Shown here: piece after piece, positions 5,072 through 5,923 of the stretch | Layout: the number at the start of each line of letters is the position of its first letter | How positions within the stretch are numbered: position 1 is the first letter of the stretch | Assembly (NCBI GenBank): GCA_937889485.1 | Contig: CALAPG010000273.1 | Location: 1 to 5,923, forward strand | Reading direction: 5' to 3' | Source: an uncultured Moraxella sp. | Lineage (GTDB): Bacteria > Pseudomonadota > Gammaproteobacteria > Pseudomonadales > Moraxellaceae | Length of the DNA: 5,923 nucleotides | Program-made: the position numbers and the translations under genes | The notes under the pieces: generated by a model | What the model saw: only the letters and a program-made list of their open reading frames with translations | The model's database searches: none | Told to the model about the DNA's origin: nothing

Positions 5072-5923
5072 ATGCCTCTTCATTCATCTCTCGAATATTT
5101 CGCTAAGATGGGGTTGGCACCCTATATTACCCATATTACCCACGGCAATGGGCGCGTTGGTGCGTTCAAATTACAGTCTAATGGATATCCTTTATTAACG
5201 ATGACAAATAGGGCGAAAAAAACGGCGCCATTGAAGTTTTTGCAGTTTGAACCGCTTTTGCCCAAATCTGCTGCGACTTGCTGCCAACGTGGTGAGTTTT
5301 TGGGAGTAGCGCATTGTTTGCCTACAGTCAGTATGCTGTGCGGTCAACAGCTGCCTTTAGCCCAGCCTAAGTTGTCACTGATAAGCGCCACCAATCAGTT
5401 TTATCCTATCAATATCCCTGCTAGTAAGCATTGGCTTTTTCGGCGTTTTTTGCGCCCGCTGCGGTGGCTTTTTGCCAATAAAAAAATTGTGGGTATGATG
5501 GGAGCTGCCCTCCCTATGTTATATGCAGCAGTTAGTTGGCAAAGTAGCAATGATAGGTCGTTTGCTAGCGCCACGCCTGCTATGGCAACTTATGAGCAGA
5601 TTGTTGACCAGCAACAGCTGCGTTTAGCAACGGTGAATAATACGACCACGTATTTTGCAGATCAAAGCTTGGCGCACGGTTTTGGCTATGATGTTTTACG
5701 GCGTTATGCTGATCATTTAAAGGTTGGTATGACAACCTTGGTGTATGACAACGAGCAGCAAGCGCTTGCCGCAGTCACGGCAGGACAGGCAGACATGGCA
5801 CTGACTACCATGCCGCATACCAATTTTGCAGCAAATGATGAGATGGTTGCTGCAAGCCTCACCTGCGAACAAGATTATTTATCCGAGCATGGTCTTAATC
5901 AATCGGTAAGTTTACAGTTTAAT
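5072..5923 (+). CDS. mltF: MltF-like membrane-bound lytic murein transglycosylase, N-terminal 284 residues
   Basis: The frame is open for 284 codons to the window end. Residues 1-136 are soluble and basic, ending in an Arg/Lys-rich stretch (122-138). A single hydrophobic segment (about 139-155) follows, predicted to anchor the protein with its N-terminus in the cytoplasm. From about 174 (YEQIVDQQQLRLATVNN) onward the periplasmic part resembles the periplasmic solute-binding fold (SBP_bac_3) of E. coli MltF. Matching stretches are GFGYDVLRRYADHL (203-216) against its GLDYELAKQFADYL, and the ALAAVTAGQADMAL segment (231-244). MltF cleaves peptidoglycan through a C-terminal SLT domain, which would lie outside the window, so the assignment is provisional; a solute-binding protein without a transglycosylase domain is the alternative. 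The 136-residue cytoplasmic part, with Cys70, Cys71, Cys82 and Cys90, is absent from E. coli MltF. The ribosome site at 5062 supports this start. Confidence 0.65.
   Translation, partial: MPLHSSLEYFAKMGLAPYITHITHGNGRVGAFKLQSNGYPLLTMTNRAKKTAPLKFLQFEPLLPKSAATCCQRGEFLGVAHCLPTVSMLCGQQLPLAQPKLSLISATNQFYPINIPASKHWLFRRFLRPLRWLFANKKIVGMMGAALPMLYAAVSWQSSNDRSFASATPAMATYEQIVDQQQLRLATVNNTTTYFADQSLAHGFGYDVLRRYADHLKVGMTTLVYDNEQQALAAVTAGQADMALTTMPHTNFAANDEMVAASLTCEQDYLSEHGLNQSVSLQFN

Noticed and set aside
4924..5106. 60-codon plus-strand frame before and into mltF
   Set aside because: It starts at TTG without a ribosome site, runs across the right repeat arm and overlaps the mltF start in another frame.

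Overview
The window looks like chromosomal DNA from a gammaproteobacterium of the Moraxellaceae (Moraxella, Faucicola or Psychrobacter type). This rests on the moderately AT-rich composition and on the protein families present: a DnaX-complex HolB, a PF10136/COG4389 'site-specific recombinase' membrane protein, a YbgI-type NIF3 protein and an MltF-like anchored lytic transglycosylase. The genus is an inference, because there is no rRNA or other phylogenetic marker here.

Layout. Positions 1-931 (minus strand) hold most of holB, the delta-prime clamp-loader subunit, whose 3' end lies outside the window. Positions 932-1257 are a divergent intergenic region with a recognisable holB promoter, two short GTCA-containing repeat sets and the Shine-Dalgarno of the next gene. 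Positions 1258-3624 (plus) encode a 788-residue multi-pass membrane protein of the misleadingly named 'site-specific recombinase' family, starting at TTG. Seventeen bases later (3642-4442, plus) comes a NIF3/DUF34 dinuclear-metal protein, almost certainly in the same operon. Positions 4443-5071 are a 629-bp gene-free region. From 5072 to the window end (plus) runs the first 284 codons of an MltF-like protein, still open at the edge.

The least ordinary part is 4443-5071. A near-perfect inverted repeat of 22-23 bases (4627-4649 and 5032-5053) brackets about 427 bp. Inside it are a promoter-like sequence, several hairpins (two mutually exclusive) and a strong plus-strand intrinsic terminator (4853-4881) with no protein gene before it. 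This could be a small non-autonomous mobile element, an unannotated small RNA, or an attenuating leader for mltF; the sequence alone does not decide.

The genes do not form one pathway. holB serves replication, the membrane protein and the NIF3 protein are a co-transcribed pair of poorly understood function, and mltF serves cell-wall turnover. No CRISPR array, tRNA, rRNA, transposase or defence gene was seen.
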